A DNA stretch of 64,000 bases from Intestinibacillus sp. Marseille-P6563 (GCF_900604335.1 NZ_UWOD01000002.1:930001-994000), one strand, 5' to 3'; shown: positions 33,732 through 45,240, numbered from the stretch's first letter. Numbers and translations: made by a program. The notes: a model not told the origin generated them from the sequence alone.

Positions 33732-36700
33732 ATGAAAAAAAATTATGCCGTTATGGACGGCAATACGGCTGCGGCCCATGTGGCCTATGCGTTCACCGAA
33801 GTAGCAGCCATTTATCCGATCACCCCTTCTTCGCCGATGGCGGAAAAGGTGGATGAATGGTCGGCTAAGGGCCGTAAGAACCTGTTTGGCTCCACGGTGG
33901 ATGTCATCCAGATGCAGTCGGAAGCCGGCGCAGCCGGTACCTGCCACGGCTCCTTGCAGGCGGGCGCTCTGACCACGACCTTTACGTCGTCCCAGGGCCT
34001 GATGCTGATGATCCCGGCCATGTACGCCATGGGCGGCCAGTTCCTGCCCAACGTTATGCACATCGCATCGCGCGTGGTCACTTCCAACCACCACTCGATC
34101 TTCGGCGACCACACCGACTTTATGACCTGCCGTACCACCGGTTATGCGATGCTCATGTCCTCCTCTCCTCAAGAGGCGATGGACCTGGGCGCGGTAGCGC
34201 ATCTGTCGGCCATCCACGAAAAATATGCATTCATGCATTGCTTTGACGGATTCCGTACCTCCCACGAAATGCAGCGCATCGAAGCGCTGGATTATGAGGA
34301 CCTGCGCGGCCTGGTCGATTACGAGGCCATCAAGGATTTCCGCCGGAATGCCCTCAACCCCGAACATCCGACCAACCGCGGCAACAACGTCAACCCGGAC
34401 ATCTACTTCCAGTGCAAGGAAGGCGCAAACGTCAAGAGCGCTTCGGTCCCGGCGACCGTCCAGCACTATATGGACAAGATCAGCGAACTGACCGGCCGCG
34501 ATTATAAGCTCTTTAACTACTACGGCGCACCCGATGCCGAAGAAGTCGTTGTTGTCATGTGCTCGGCTTCCGAAGCTCTCAAGGAAACGGTCGATTACCT
34601 CAATGCCCATGGCCGCAAGGTCGGTATGGTGCAGATCCACCTGTACCGTCCGTTCTCGGTTCCGCATTTCTCGGCTGCCATCCCGGCAACCTGTAAGAAG
34701 ATCGCAGTCCTCGACCGCTCCAAGGAAGTGGGCTCGGTCGGCGAACCGGTTTACCTGGACGTCTGCACGGCGCTCAACCAGGCAGGCCGCACCGACATCC
34801 AGATCGTTGGCGGCCGTTACGGTCTGTCCTCCAAGGACACCACCCCGGGCCAGCTGATCGCGGTTTACGACAACCTCCAGAAGGAAACCCCGAAGAACAG
34901 CTTCACCATCGGCATCAACGACGACGTGACCCATACCTCCCTCGACTACACGGAAGTGGAAATGGCACATCCGGGCCAGGTATCCTGCAAGCTGTGGGGT
35001 CTGGGCGGCGACGGCACGGTCGGCGCCAACAAAAATGCCATTACCACCATCGGCCTAACGGCCAATAAATATGCCCAAGCCTATTTCTCTTACGACTCCA
35101 TGAAATCCGGCGGTTTGACCCAGTCGCACCTGCGCTTTGGTGATGAGCCGATCCGCTCGACCTATCTGGTCTCCGCCGCTGATTTCGTGGCCGTCCATGC
35201 ACCCACCTATGTCAGCAAGTACGATACCACCGAGGACCTCAAGGAAGGCGGTATCTATCTGCTCAACTGCGCATGGAGCGTAGACGAACTGGAAACCCGT
35301 CTGCCGGCCAAGGTCAAGCGTGACCTTGCTCGCAAGCATGCTCAGTTCTACATCATCGACGCCGCTAAGCTGGCTGGCGAAATCGGTCTGGGCAAGCGTA
35401 CCAACAGCATCCTCCAGGCAGCATTCTTTGCACTGACCAAGGTCATCCCGCTCGATGTTGCGGTCGAGGATATGAAGAAGAACAACTACAACTCCTACTT
35501 TAAGAAGGCTGGTCAGAAGATCGTTGACCTGAACAACCAGGCGGTTGATGTCGGTATCAGCGCCGCAGTCAAGGTCGATATCCCGGCAAGCTGGGCGGAC
35601 GCCGTCGATGCTCCGGTTGCCGAAATTGAGGCTACTCCGTTTGTCAAGGACATCGTGCTCCCGATGGACCGCCAGCAGGGCGACAAGCTGCCGGTATCGG
35701 TCTTCCAGAAGCATGGCGTTCTGGACGGCACCTGGGAGAACGGCACTTCGGCTTACTCCAAGCGCGGCGTTGCTACCAAGGTACCCAAGTGGGACGGCAG
35801 CAAGTGCGCACAGTGCAACCGTTGTGCAGCTACCTGCCCGCATGCAGCCATCCGTCCGGTGCTGCTGACCGCCGAGGAGAAGGCTGGCGTACCGGCTTCC
35901 TTCGAGACCGTACCGGCCAAGGGTCTGGGCAAGGATGCACCGGCATACGAATACCGCGTGCAGATCTCGCCGTATGACTGCTTGGGCTGTGGCGTCTGCC
36001 TGACTGCTTGCCCGGTCGAAGGCGCACTGACCATGACTTCGTTCGAAGAAATGAAGCCCGAGCAGGAGAACTTCGACAAGGTTGCGATGAACGAAAAGTA
36101 TCTGAAGCCGGACGTCATCAGCGACAAGAACATGAAGTCCATCCAGTTCTCCAAGCCGTACTTCCAGTTCTCGGCTGCTTGTGCAGGCTGTGCAGAAACC
36201 ACCTACATCAAGCTGGTGAGCCAGCTGGTTGGCGACCATATGTACATCGGCAATGCCGCAGGCTGCTCGTCGGCATACAGCGGCGGCGCTCCCATCCTGC
36301 CGTACTGCAAGGACAACCGCGGCTTTGGCCCGGCTTGGGAACACTCCCTGTTTGAAGACAACGCCGAATTTGCCTTTGGTTTCTACCATGCGCAGGATTC
36401 CATCCGCAAGGAAATCCTGATTCGTCTGGAAGCACTCGAGCAGGCTGGCGTGGCTGTCGATGCCATCCAGGATTACACGGCAAACTGGAACGACCGGGAG
36501 AAGTCCCGCGCCGTTTCCGATGCCCTGATTGCAGCGCTTGAGAAGGCGGAAAAGACGGCGGATGTCGAATTCGTTCTGGACAACAAGGAATACCTGGCCA
36601 AGAAGTCGGTCTGGGCGATCGGCGGCGACGGCTGGGCTTACGATATCGGCTTTGGCGGTATCGACCATGTACTCGCACAAAATCAGGATGTTAACCTCCT

Positions 36701-37259
36701 GGTTCTGGATACCGAAGTATACTCCAACACCGGCGGACAGTCGTCCAAGGCGACCCCGGCCGCTGCGGTTGCGAAGTTTGCATCCGGCGGTAAGGAAATC
36801 GCCAAGAAGGATCTGGGCGCGATCTTCATGAACTATGGCTATGTGTATGTTGCACAGGTTGCCATTGGTTACGATCAGGCACAGACCCTCAAGGCCATCC
36901 GTGAGGCCGAGGCTTATCCGGGTCCGTCCATCATCATCGCGTACTGCCCGTGTCTGGAACAGCACATCAAGGCTGGTATGGGCTGCTCGCAGACCGAGAT
37001 GAAGAAGGCCGTCGAATGCGGTTACTGGCAGCTGTATCGTTACGATCCGCGCCTGGTAGCCGAAGGCAAGAATCCGTTCCAGCTGGATTCGCCCGAACCG
37101 GACACCAGCAAGCTGATGGATTACCTCATGGGTGAAAACCGCTTCGCGTCGCTGAAGAACAACTTCCCGGCACGTGCGGATGCCCTGTATGAAAAGACCA
37201 TAGCGGACGTCAAGGCGCGGTATGCAAAGTATCGCAAATTGGCGCAAGATCCTACCTAA
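33732..37259 (+). CDS. nifJ: Pyruvate:ferredoxin (flavodoxin) oxidoreductase
   Basis: A 1,175-residue single-chain PFOR that makes acetyl-CoA, CO2 and reduced ferredoxin from pyruvate. Domain order: N-terminal domain I (TAAAHVAYAFTEVAAIYPIT), domain II, the gamma part, two 4Fe-4S motifs in CAQCNRCAATCP and CLGCGVCLTACP, and the C-terminal TPP domain with CAGCAE and GDGWAYDIGFGGID, the last holding the third cluster ligands. It is the central fermentative enzyme and its electrons go to ferredoxins like that at 16841. ATG 33732 is picked because the upstream in-frame ATG at 33720 overlaps the GGGAGA site. Confidence 0.97.
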   Translation: MKKNYAVMDGNTAAAHVAYAFTEVAAIYPITPSSPMAEKVDEWSAKGRKNLFGSTVDVIQMQSEAGAAGTCHGSLQAGALTTTFTSSQGLMLMIPAMYAMGGQFLPNVMHIASRVVTSNHHSIFGDHTDFMTCRTTGYAMLMSSSPQEAMDLGAVAHLSAIHEKYAFMHCFDGFRTSHEMQRIEALDYEDLRGLVDYEAIKDFRRNALNPEHPTNRGNNVNPDIYFQCKEGANVKSASVPATVQHYMDKISELTGRDYKLFNYYGAPDAEEVVVVMCSASEALKETVDYLNAHGRKVGMVQIHLYRPFSVPHFSAAIPATCKKIAVLDRSKEVGSVGEPVYLDVCTALNQAGRTDIQIVGGRYGLSSKDTTPGQLIAVYDNLQKETPKNSFTIGINDDVTHTSLDYTEVEMAHPGQVSCKLWGLGGDGTVGANKNAITTIGLTANKYAQAYFSYDSMKSGGLTQSHLRFGDEPIRSTYLVSAADFVAVHAPTYVSKYDTTEDLKEGGIYLLNCAWSVDELETRLPAKVKRDLARKHAQFYIIDAAKLAGEIGLGKRTNSILQAAFFALTKVIPLDVAVEDMKKNNYNSYFKKAGQKIVDLNNQAVDVGISAAVKVDIPASWADAVDAPVAEIEATPFVKDIVLPMDRQQGDKLPVSVFQKHGVLDGTWENGTSAYSKRGVATKVPKWDGSKCAQCNRCAATCPHAAIRPVLLTAEEKAGVPASFETVPAKGLGKDAPAYEYRVQISPYDCLGCGVCLTACPVEGALTMTSFEEMKPEQENFDKVAMNEKYLKPDVISDKNMKSIQFSKPYFQFSAACAGCAETTYIKLVSQLVGDHMYIGNAAGCSSAYSGGAPILPYCKDNRGFGPAWEHSLFEDNAEFAFGFYHAQDSIRKEILIRLEALEQAGVAVDAIQDYTANWNDREKSRAVSDALIAALEKAEKTADVEFVLDNKEYLAKKSVWAIGGDGWAYDIGFGGIDHVLAQNQDVNLLVLDTEVYSNTGGQSSKATPAAAVAKFASGGKEIAKKDLGAIFMNYGYVYVAQVAIGYDQAQTLKAIREAEAYPGPSIIIAYCPCLEQHIKAGMGCSQTEMKKAVECGYWQLYRYDPRLVAEGKNPFQLDSPEPDTSKLMDYLMGENRFASLKNNFPARADALYEKTIADVKARYAKYRKLAQDPT

Positions 37260-37285
37260 TATCTCCTAACTAAAATCTCTAAGCA

Positions 37286-37330
37286 CAGACAAGGCTCCGG
37301 GACATCCCGGAGCCTTGTCTGTCTTTATTT
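37286..37330 (+). terminator. Terminator of nifJ
   Basis: CAGACAAGGCTCCGGG / CCCGGAGCCTTGTCTG around ACAT, then TCTTTATTTTTT. Confidence 0.9.
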
Positions 37331-37432
37331 TTTCATTATATGAAATCCTATCTGCTTTCTTATATCTTCTACATATTCCGCCTTTAAAATTTATTTAATA
37401 TGTCATTTTTTCTTTTTATATCCTGTATTCAT

Positions 37433-37473
37433 TTGACATTTTATACACCTTATGTTATAGTGCAAACATAAGG
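37433..37473 (+). promoter_or_regulatory. Promoter with overlapping 9-bp inverted repeat
   Basis: TTGACA (37433-37438), 17-base spacer, TATAGT (37456-37461). CCTTATGTT (37448-37456) and AACATAAGG (37465-37473) form a perfect inverted repeat that covers the -10, a likely operator. Confidence 0.75.
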
Positions 37474-37529
37474 TATGCGCATGCTAGGACGTCGGTTAAA
37501 AAGATGGTTTTCATTAAGGAGGCTTTCTT

Positions 37530-38486
37530 ATGAAAAAACTAATCAGCGCGATTCTCTCTTTTGCACTTTTGTGTTCTTTTGCGAGCCCAGCTTTTGCTGC
37601 AAGCGTTTCCGATTCTTCGCAAGTTTTGTCTGCTGCTGAAGTACAAACTCCTGAGGAAATCAAACAATTCCTTAAAAACTCACCTGATACCGTGGTTACC
37701 AATGAGTACGATGCTTTGAAGCAGCGCCAAGCTGAAGCCCGCGAACTTCTTCGCCAAAACTCTATTAATACAACGCAAGAAGAATATCAGGAAGCTGTTG
37801 ATATTCTTGCAATCGACCCAGTGGCCATTTTTTATGAATTAAAAGAAAAAGGTGAACCCTATTTACGGGAACATGGATATTCGGAAACCCAAATCAATGC
37901 AATCCTAAATTTTGACGGCTCTGAAGATGCCATCTATCGGGCTTCTGCAACTGTTTCTGGGAATCTATCGATTTTAAGTCAAAGCACCGTTGGAACAACT
38001 CGTAAATTTACTGCTAAGTACACATTTGCCTGGAATGGAGCCGTTAGCTTTTCGTACAAACACTTAACTGCCATTAATTCTGAACTATTTTATTTAATAG
38101 AAGGATCTTCCAAAAATGATGCGTTATTATACTATGACTCTACTGCGACAAGCACCGTTCGAAGCACTTACGCACCTGTCGTAAGAATGCAAAAGTGTAA
38201 TGGTCATGGTGCCGGTGTTGACATCGATCACAGTATTACAGTAGGTACAACCACACAAACGGTGTATAACATTGATTCTGGCTACATGATTGCTGAATTT
38301 GACAATCTGAACGGTGACCGACAGACTGGTATTTCTGGTCTATATGTAGTGAGTTCGGTTCAAGTTTCCCCCAGTTTGAGTGCTACTCTTCAATATCGAA
38401 ACGCAAGTGCTAGCCTTTCTTTTGATTTAAAGTTTGGCCAAACAGAATATGGACGCAGGGAAACGACTGTAAGATTTTCATCTTAA
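37530..38486 (+). CDS. Secreted protein of unknown function
   Basis: A 318-residue protein with a classical signal peptide (MKKLISAILSFALLCSFASP, cleavage near AFA-AS at residue 23). Residues 35-115 are charged helices, including a YxxLKQRQAEARELL stretch; residues 130-318 are Ser/Thr- and aromatic-rich and look all-beta (KYTFAWNGAVSFSYKHLT; VSPSLSATLQYRNASASL). I do not recognise a family. It is clearly more AT-rich than the flanking nifJ and eno, which suggests recent gain. AAGGAGG precedes ATG 37530. Confidence 0.7.
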   Translation: MKKLISAILSFALLCSFASPAFAASVSDSSQVLSAAEVQTPEEIKQFLKNSPDTVVTNEYDALKQRQAEARELLRQNSINTTQEEYQEAVDILAIDPVAIFYELKEKGEPYLREHGYSETQINAILNFDGSEDAIYRASATVSGNLSILSQSTVGTTRKFTAKYTFAWNGAVSFSYKHLTAINSELFYLIEGSSKNDALLYYDSTATSTVRSTYAPVVRMQKCNGHGAGVDIDHSITVGTTTQTVYNIDSGYMIAEFDNLNGDRQTGISGLYVVSSVQVSPSLSATLQYRNASASLSFDLKFGQTEYGRRETTVRFSS

Positions 38487-38498
38487 AAGGCGCTCTAT

Positions 38499-38702
38499 AT
38501 GAAAAAATTAAAATTCTGGCTTATCACGCTTCTCATTTTGCTGGCGGTACCCTTGGGGAATATTGTATTCCAGAGGCTTTTTACCAACCCGCAGGCGAGT
38601 TATGGTGCCAATCATGAAATCGGGCTTTCCATGCTGTATTCCAATCTTGTGACGGTCGGCTGTACAGCCGTCATCCTTTATCATCTAAAATTCCACAAAT
38701 AG
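38499..38702 (+). CDS. Small two-helix membrane protein of unknown function
   Basis: A 67-residue protein with membrane segments at about 6-24 and 43-62 and a short outside loop (FTNPQASYGANHEIG). It begins 12 bases after the secreted protein and shares its terminator, so the two form an operon and may work together at the membrane. The family is unknown. Confidence 0.6.
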   Translation: MKKLKFWLITLLILLAVPLGNIVFQRLFTNPQASYGANHEIGLSMLYSNLVTVGCTAVILYHLKFHK

Positions 38703-38744
38703 CAAACTCCCCGCTTTTCTTTCGATAAGCGGGGAGTTTTTTTA
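38703..38744. terminator. Bidirectional terminator
   Basis: AACTCCCCGCTT / AAGCGGGGAGTT with T-run, shared with the convergent eno gene. Confidence 0.85.
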
Positions 38745-38755
38745 TGCTGTAAATC

Positions 38756-40102
<1,347 letters not shown>

Positions 40103-40120
40103 TCAGACAGAAATTCTGTC

Positions 40121-41914
40121 TTACTTCACAAGCAGGCTCTTGCCGGTCATCTCTTCCGGCTTGTCCAGACCGAGCAGTTCGAGCATGGTCGGTGCCAGGT
40201 CAGCCAGCACGCCGCCCTCTGCCAGGGCCTTGATGTTGTCGCGGCCAACCAGCGCCAGCGGTACCGGGCTGGTCGAGTGCGCGGTGAACGGGGTTACGCC
40301 GTCATCCTCGAGCATGCGGTCGGCATTGCCATGGTCCGCGGTGATGAGCGCGGTGCCACCCTTGGCGAGCAGAGCGTCCACGACCTTGCCGACACAGGTG
40401 TCCACGGTTTCGACTGCCTTGACGGCTGCATCGAACACACCGGTGTGACCAACCATATCGCAGTTGGCGTAATTGAGGATGATGACATCATATTTATCCG
40501 ACTCAATGCGCTTGAGCACTTCATCGGTGACTTCGGGCGCCGACATCTCGGGCTTTAAGTCATAAGTTGCAACCGACGGCGACTTGATGAGCGCGCGGTC
40601 TTCATTCTTGTATTCCTTTTCAACGCCGCCGTTGAAGAAGAACGTAACATGCGCGTACTTCTCGGTTTCGGCGATGCGCAGCTGGGTCAGACCCTTTTCG
40701 GCGATGTATTCGCCGAAGGTATTGGTCAGGCTCTGCGGCTTGAAGGCCACTTCGACGTTCGGCATGGTCGCGTCGTACTGGGTCATGCAGACGAACTTGA
40801 CCGGCAGGTTGCCCTGTTCGCGGAAGAAGCCGTCGAAGTCCGGGTCAACGATCGCGCGGGTGATTTCACGCGCACGGTCGGGACGGAAGTTTGCAAAGAT
40901 GACCGCATCGTCCTTTTGGACATTGGCACCCGGGGTCACGATAACCGGCTCGATAAATTCGTCGGTCACGTCCGCTTCGTAGCTGTTCAGGACGGCCTGT
41001 ACGGCGTCCTCATAAACCGGAGCCTCGCCCAGAACGATGGCGTCATAAGCGCGCTCCAGACGATCCCAACGCTTGTCGCGGTCCATTGCATAGTAACGGC
41101 CCGAAATGGTCGAAATGCAGCCAACGCCCAGTTCCTTGATCTTATCCAGGAGCTTCTTGACATATTCCACGCCCGAAGTCGGCGGGGTGTCACGGCCGTC
41201 CATGAAGCAATGAACGCAAACCTTGGTCAGGCCCTTTCTCTTGGCCAGTTCGAGCAGAGCGCAGATGTGATCGATGTGGGAATGTACGCCGCCATCGCTC
41301 ATCAGGCCAAAGATGTGCAGGGTGGAATTAAACCACAGGCACTGGTCAACGGCATGCTGGAATGCTTCGTTTTCAAAGAAATCACCGTCTTCAATCGACT
41401 TGGTGATGCGAGTCAGTTCCTGGTAAACAATGCGGCCAGCGCCAATGTTGGTATGGCCGACTTCGGAGTTGCCCATCTGGCCGTTCGGCAGGCCGACATC
41501 CATACCGGATGCGCCAATGAGGGTGTGCGGGCACTCGCTGAAGATCTTATCCAGACGCGGGGTCTTTGCCGCGTGGATGGCATTGCCAGCGTCGCTGTCC
41601 CGATGGCCAAAGCCATCCAGAATGATGAGGGCCAGCGGCTGCTTGGCAGCTGTCTTAGTCGTGGTACGGCGGGTACGCTTTGCCGCCGGTTTCTTTTCGG
41701 TGGTGGGTTCTTTTTCCGCGGTCTTGCGGGTGGTGGTCCGGCGGGTACGCTTTGCCGCCGGCTTCTCGGCGGTCTTGACCGCATCGGTTGCGGCTTCCGC
41801 CGGTTCCGCAGCCTGTACTGCGGAGGTGGACAGGACCGCTGCATCTGCTACAGCCTTGGTCGCGGCCTTGGCTTTGGATGCTGCGATGATGTCCTCCTGC
41901 TTGATCTTTCTCAT
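40121..41914 (-). CDS. gpmI: 2,3-bisphosphoglycerate-independent phosphoglycerate mutase with basic N-terminal tail
   Basis: A 597-residue protein. Residues 92-597 are a full GpmI: DGFG metal site (100-103), catalytic Ser 150 in GNSEVGHTN, HSHIDHI, MDGRDTPP, and the second metal site TADHGNAD. It interconverts 3- and 2-phosphoglycerate with Mn. Residues 1-91 are extra: Ala/Lys/Arg/Thr-rich low complexity with two 24-residue repeats each starting KPAAKRTRRTTT (51-62 and 75-86), like histone H1 tails. No Met lies near the domain boundary, so the tail is translated with the enzyme. ATG 41914 follows GAGGAGAG. Confidence 0.95.
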   Translation of the reverse strand: MRKIKQEDIIAASKAKAATKAVADAAVLSTSAVQAAEPAEAATDAVKTAEKPAAKRTRRTTTRKTAEKEPTTEKKPAAKRTRRTTTKTAAKQPLALIILDGFGHRDSDAGNAIHAAKTPRLDKIFSECPHTLIGASGMDVGLPNGQMGNSEVGHTNIGAGRIVYQELTRITKSIEDGDFFENEAFQHAVDQCLWFNSTLHIFGLMSDGGVHSHIDHICALLELAKRKGLTKVCVHCFMDGRDTPPTSGVEYVKKLLDKIKELGVGCISTISGRYYAMDRDKRWDRLERAYDAIVLGEAPVYEDAVQAVLNSYEADVTDEFIEPVIVTPGANVQKDDAVIFANFRPDRAREITRAIVDPDFDGFFREQGNLPVKFVCMTQYDATMPNVEVAFKPQSLTNTFGEYIAEKGLTQLRIAETEKYAHVTFFFNGGVEKEYKNEDRALIKSPSVATYDLKPEMSAPEVTDEVLKRIESDKYDVIILNYANCDMVGHTGVFDAAVKAVETVDTCVGKVVDALLAKGGTALITADHGNADRMLEDDGVTPFTAHSTSPVPLALVGRDNIKALAEGGVLADLAPTMLELLGLDKPEEMTGKSLLVK

Positions 41915-42004
41915 AATTTCCAACTCTCCTCTGCCTGTAAAAAAGGGGGATAAGCGTATTGGCTCCTCCCCCTCCTACTCCGGTCGGCGCCGGGAAGCGC
42001 CGGT

Positions 42005-42778
42005 TTAGTTCTGATTTGCTGCCTCTACGATTGCCGCAAAGTCCGGAGCCTTCAGGGACGCGCCGCCGATCAGGCCGCCGTCTACATCGGGCTGTGCCAG
42101 CAGTTCTGCTGCATTCTTTGCGTTCATCGAACCGCCATACTGAATGGTGATGGCACGAGCTGCACGTGCGCCGTACAGTTCGCGCAGGCAATCGCGGATC
42201 TTCGCACATACTTCGCCGGCCTGCTCGCTGGTTGCAGTCTTACCGGTGCCGATTGCCCAGATGGGCTCATATGCGATAACAACCTTCTTGATATCCTCTA
42301 CGGCAACGCCCTGCAGAGCGATCTTGACCTGCTTGCGGATGACTTCCATGGTAACATCCTGCTCGCGCTCGGTCAGGCTTTCGCCAACGCACAGAATCGG
42401 ACGCAGGCCGTTTTCGATGGCAACCTTGACCTTCTTGTTGCAGTTCTCGTCGGTCTCGTTGAAGTACTGACGGCGCTCGGAGTGGCCGATGATCACGTAC
42501 TTGACGCCCAGCTCCTTGAGCATGTCGGCCGAGATTTCTCCGGTGAAAGCGCCGGACTTCTCAAAGTGCATGTTCTCTGCGCCAATGGCGATCTTGGAGC
42601 CCTTTGCAGCCTTTACAGCAGCCTGGATATCGGTAAACGGTACGCAAAGAACCATTTCGCACCACTTGGTCTTGGAAAGCAGCGGCTTCATTTCTTCGAT
42701 CAGAGCCTTTGCCTCGCTCGGCGTTTTGTTCATCTTCCAGTTACCAGCAATAATGGTCTTGCGATATCTGCGATTCAT
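42005..42778 (-). CDS. tpiA: Triosephosphate isomerase
   Basis: A 257-residue TIM barrel: substrate Lys in AGNWKMN (residue 15), catalytic His in IIGHSERRQ, catalytic Glu in [14 protein letters not shown], phosphate loops YGGSM and GGLIGGASL. It interconverts dihydroxyacetone phosphate and glyceraldehyde 3-phosphate. Between pgk and gpmI in the glycolytic operon. Confidence 0.97.
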   Translation of the reverse strand: MNRRYRKTIIAGNWKMNKTPSEAKALIEEMKPLLSKTKWCEMVLCVPFTDIQAAVKAAKGSKIAIGAENMHFEKSGAFTGEISADMLKELGVKYVIIGHSERRQYFNETDENCNKKVKVAIENGLRPILCVGESLTEREQDVTMEVIRKQVKIALQGVAVEDIKKVVIAYEPIWAIGTGKTATSEQAGEVCAKIRDCLRELYGARAARAITIQYGGSMNAKNAAELLAQPDVDGGLIGGASLKAPDFAAIVEAANQN

Positions 42779-42863
42779 GTTAATATACCCCTTTCAGTAT
42801 TTACGATTCTATTTGTTCTCGTAAATGTATGTATTTATACGGGTTTGCCCCGCAATCAAGCGA

Positions 42864-42898
42864 TTTTCATCCGGGCGGGACTTTCGCCCGGATGAAAA
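42864..42898 (-). repeat. 14-bp inverted repeat between pgk and tpiA
   Basis: TTTTCATCCGGGCG / CGCCCGGATGAAAA with a seven-base loop. In the message it is a stable hairpin just after the pgk stop; it may protect the pgk end of the transcript or act as a leaky terminator. Confidence 0.8.
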
Positions 42899-42906
42899 AC
42901 AATTTC

Positions 42907-44097
42907 TTACTTGTCGTTCAGGCAAGCGATGCCCGGCAGTTCCAGACCTTCCAGGAACTCGAGCGAAGCGCCGCCGCCGGTGGAGATGTGAGTCATCTTG
43001 TCGGCAAAGCCCAGCTTTTCAACCGCTGCTGCCGAGTCGCCGCCACCGATGATGGAAACAGCGTTCGAAGATGCGATAGCCTTGGCAACAGCCTTGGTGC
43101 CAACTGCGAAAGCGTCAAATTCGAATACGCCCATGGGGCCGTTCCAAACAACCGTACCAGCATCCTTCACGGCATTGGAGAACAGTTCGATGGTCTTCGG
43201 ACCGATGTCCAGACCCATCATGTTGTCCGGCAGTTCGCCTGCGCCGTAAACAACCGGCTCTGCATCGGCTGCAAAGTGGTCTGCGCAAACATTGTCGATC
43301 GGCAGCAGGAGCTTAACGCCCTTTTCTTCTGCCTTCTTGACCAGACCGTTGGCCAGATCGAGCTTATCTTCTTCGCACAGAGAGGTACCGATCTTGCCGC
43401 CCTGCGCCTTCATGAAGGTGTAAGCCATGCCGCCACCGATGATGATGGTGTCGCACTTTTCGATCAGGTTGTTGATAACGCCGATCTTATCGGAAACCTT
43501 TGCGCCGCCCAGGATGGCAACGAACGGACGGGCCGGATTTGCCAGCGCCTTGCCCATGATGGAGATTTCCTTGTTGATGAGGTAACCGCAAACAGCCGGC
43601 AGGTAGTCGGCAATACCAGCGGTAGAAGCATGGGCACGGTGTGCGGTGCCGAATGCATCGTTAACATAGATGTCAGCCATGTCAGCGAAAGCCTTAGCCA
43701 GTGCCGGATCGTTCTTGGTTTCGCCCTTTTCAAAGCGAACATTCTCGAGCATGACGGCTTCGCCCGGCTTTACTTCAGCAGCCAGACGCTTTGCGTCTTC
43801 GCCAACAACGTCCTTCGCCAGCTTGATCTGCTTGCCCAGCAGCTCGCCCAGACGCTCTGCAACCGGCGCCAGCGAATACTTCATGTTGACTTCGCCCTTC
43901 GGGCGGCCCAGATGCGAGCACAGGATCACAGCAGCGTTGTGCTCGAGCAGATACTTGATGGTCGGCAGCGCAGCTACGATACGCTTGTCGTCTGTGATGC
44001 GGCCGGTTTCATCCTGCGGCACATTGAAGTCGCAACGGACAATGACCTTCTTACCGCTTACGTCGATGTCTTCCACGTTCTTCTTGTTGTAATCCAT
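42907..44097 (-). CDS. pgk: Phosphoglycerate kinase
   Basis: A 396-residue two-domain kinase making ATP from 1,3-bisphosphoglycerate. Motifs: [22 protein letters not shown], the AHAS segment, [12 protein letters not shown], the ATP site [11 protein letters not shown] and [15 protein letters not shown], and C-terminal [16 protein letters not shown]. First gene of the glycolytic operon; gap is not next to it here. SD AAGGAGAG precedes ATG 44097. Confidence 0.97.
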   Translation of the reverse strand: MDYNKKNVEDIDVSGKKVIVRCDFNVPQDETGRITDDKRIVAALPTIKYLLEHNAAVILCSHLGRPKGEVNMKYSLAPVAERLGELLGKQIKLAKDVVGEDAKRLAAEVKPGEAVMLENVRFEKGETKNDPALAKAFADMADIYVNDAFGTAHRAHASTAGIADYLPAVCGYLINKEISIMGKALANPARPFVAILGGAKVSDKIGVINNLIEKCDTIIIGGGMAYTFMKAQGGKIGTSLCEEDKLDLANGLVKKAEEKGVKLLLPIDNVCADHFAADAEPVVYGAGELPDNMMGLDIGPKTIELFSNAVKDAGTVVWNGPMGVFEFDAFAVGTKAVAKAIASSNAVSIIGGGDSAAAVEKLGFADKMTHISTGGGASLEFLEGLELPGIACLNDK

Positions 44098-44202
44098 ATT
44101 AACTCTCCTTTGGGACAGAATATTTTTATCAAAACCAACTCTAAACCATGCGATTCGGGGATGAATCTCCCGGAATCTGCACTTCCTTCTTCCTAAGACA
44201 GC

Positions 44203-44231
44203 ATTATACTTGTTTTACCACTAACAATCAA
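44203..44231 (-). promoter_or_regulatory. Promoter of the pgk-tpiA-gpmI-eno operon
   Basis: Minus strand: TTGATT (44231-44226), 17-base spacer, perfect TATAAT (44208-44203). The leader before pgk is about 100 bases. Confidence 0.78.
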
Positions 44232-44364
44232 TAGAATTTTCGAAAAATATCGCAAAAAATCCGCGCTTTGGCGATTATTTTATTTTGTGGGGCCGGAAAA
44301 AATAAATTTCTGGTGATATTTGCCCTAGCGCAGCGCCTGCGGGTGTGCTTTTTCTCCGTGCAGA

Positions 44365-45240
44365 CTAGCTTTCGCGCGGTTCGCCGTAGTACATGACAGC
44401 CAGTGCCTGCGGGCCGGTGTTGGTCAGCACCGACACGCCGATCGGCCAGCGTTCCACCGCAGCAAATCCCATCTCAAGCAGCTTTTTTTCCAGTTCTTCG
44501 ATCCGGTTTTGGGGCACGTCGCCATAGAGTAGACCGGCGATCTGGGTCTCCGGACTGACCACCCGCTTGCGGACAAAATCCACCATTGCCGGGACCAGAT
44601 TTTTCTCTCCGCGCGCCTTGCCGCACACGGTCACACCGCCTGCATACACATGGCTGATGGGCTTGATGCCCAGCGCTTCGCCGACAAAGGCAGCGCCGCC
44701 CGAGATGCGCCCGGATTTTTTGAGGAATTTGAGCGAATATACGCCCAAAGCCCCCTCACTGCGCTGAAGGCGCGAACGGACCACACCCAGAATCGCGTCA
44801 AAGCTGTCGCCACCATCGCGCATTTTGGCCGCATCCAGAATGATTCGCCCGTAAATCATCGAATAGCTTTCCGAATCGATCACTTCAATGCGCATGGCCT
44901 GGCCGTATTCCTCGTAAAACATATCCCGCGCGACGCAGGCCGACTGAAAACAGCCCGAGCCTTTGCCATTCATGATAATGCCCAGCGCATGGGTATAACC
45001 GGCTTCGTGCATCTGGCGGTAGTGCTCCAAAAACTGTACCGGTGTGATCTGCGCGGTCACGGGGATTTCGTCGGTACTGCCGAGCAGTTTGCAGTATTCT
45101 TCCGGGGTGATGTCATAGTGTTCCCGGAAGGTGCGTCCCTCATGCGTGATCTGCACCGGCAGAATGTCGATTTGATATTTTACAGCCAGTTCTCGCGGGA
45201 TATCGCAGGCCGAATCGGCAAAAATATAGATCTTTTCCAT
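44365..45240 (-). CDS. DegV family fatty-acid-binding protein
   Basis: A 291-residue DegV protein: N-terminal IFADSACDIPRELAVKY, the ligand-site segment TAQITPVQFLEHY, IIMNGKGSGCFQSA and GVYSLKFLKKSGRISGGAAF. Family members (FakB) bind a fatty acid and present it to the FakA kinase, which phosphorylates the acyl group for phospholipid synthesis. No fakA is nearby. It follows trmL by about 20 bases. Confidence 0.9.
   Translation of the reverse strand: MEKIYIFADSACDIPRELAVKYQIDILPVQITHEGRTFREHYDITPEEYCKLLGSTDEIPVTAQITPVQFLEHYRQMHEAGYTHALGIIMNGKGSGCFQSACVARDMFYEEYGQAMRIEVIDSESYSMIYGRIILDAAKMRDGGDSFDAILGVVRSRLQRSEGALGVYSLKFLKKSGRISGGAAFVGEALGIKPISHVYAGGVTVCGKARGEKNLVPAMVDFVRKRVVSPETQIAGLLYGDVPQNRIEELEKKLLEMGFAAVERWPIGVSVLTNTGPQALAVMYYGEPRES

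Noticed and set aside
35055-37247. 730-residue minus-strand frame opposite PFOR
   Set aside because: It is a shadow of nifJ in the opposite strand.
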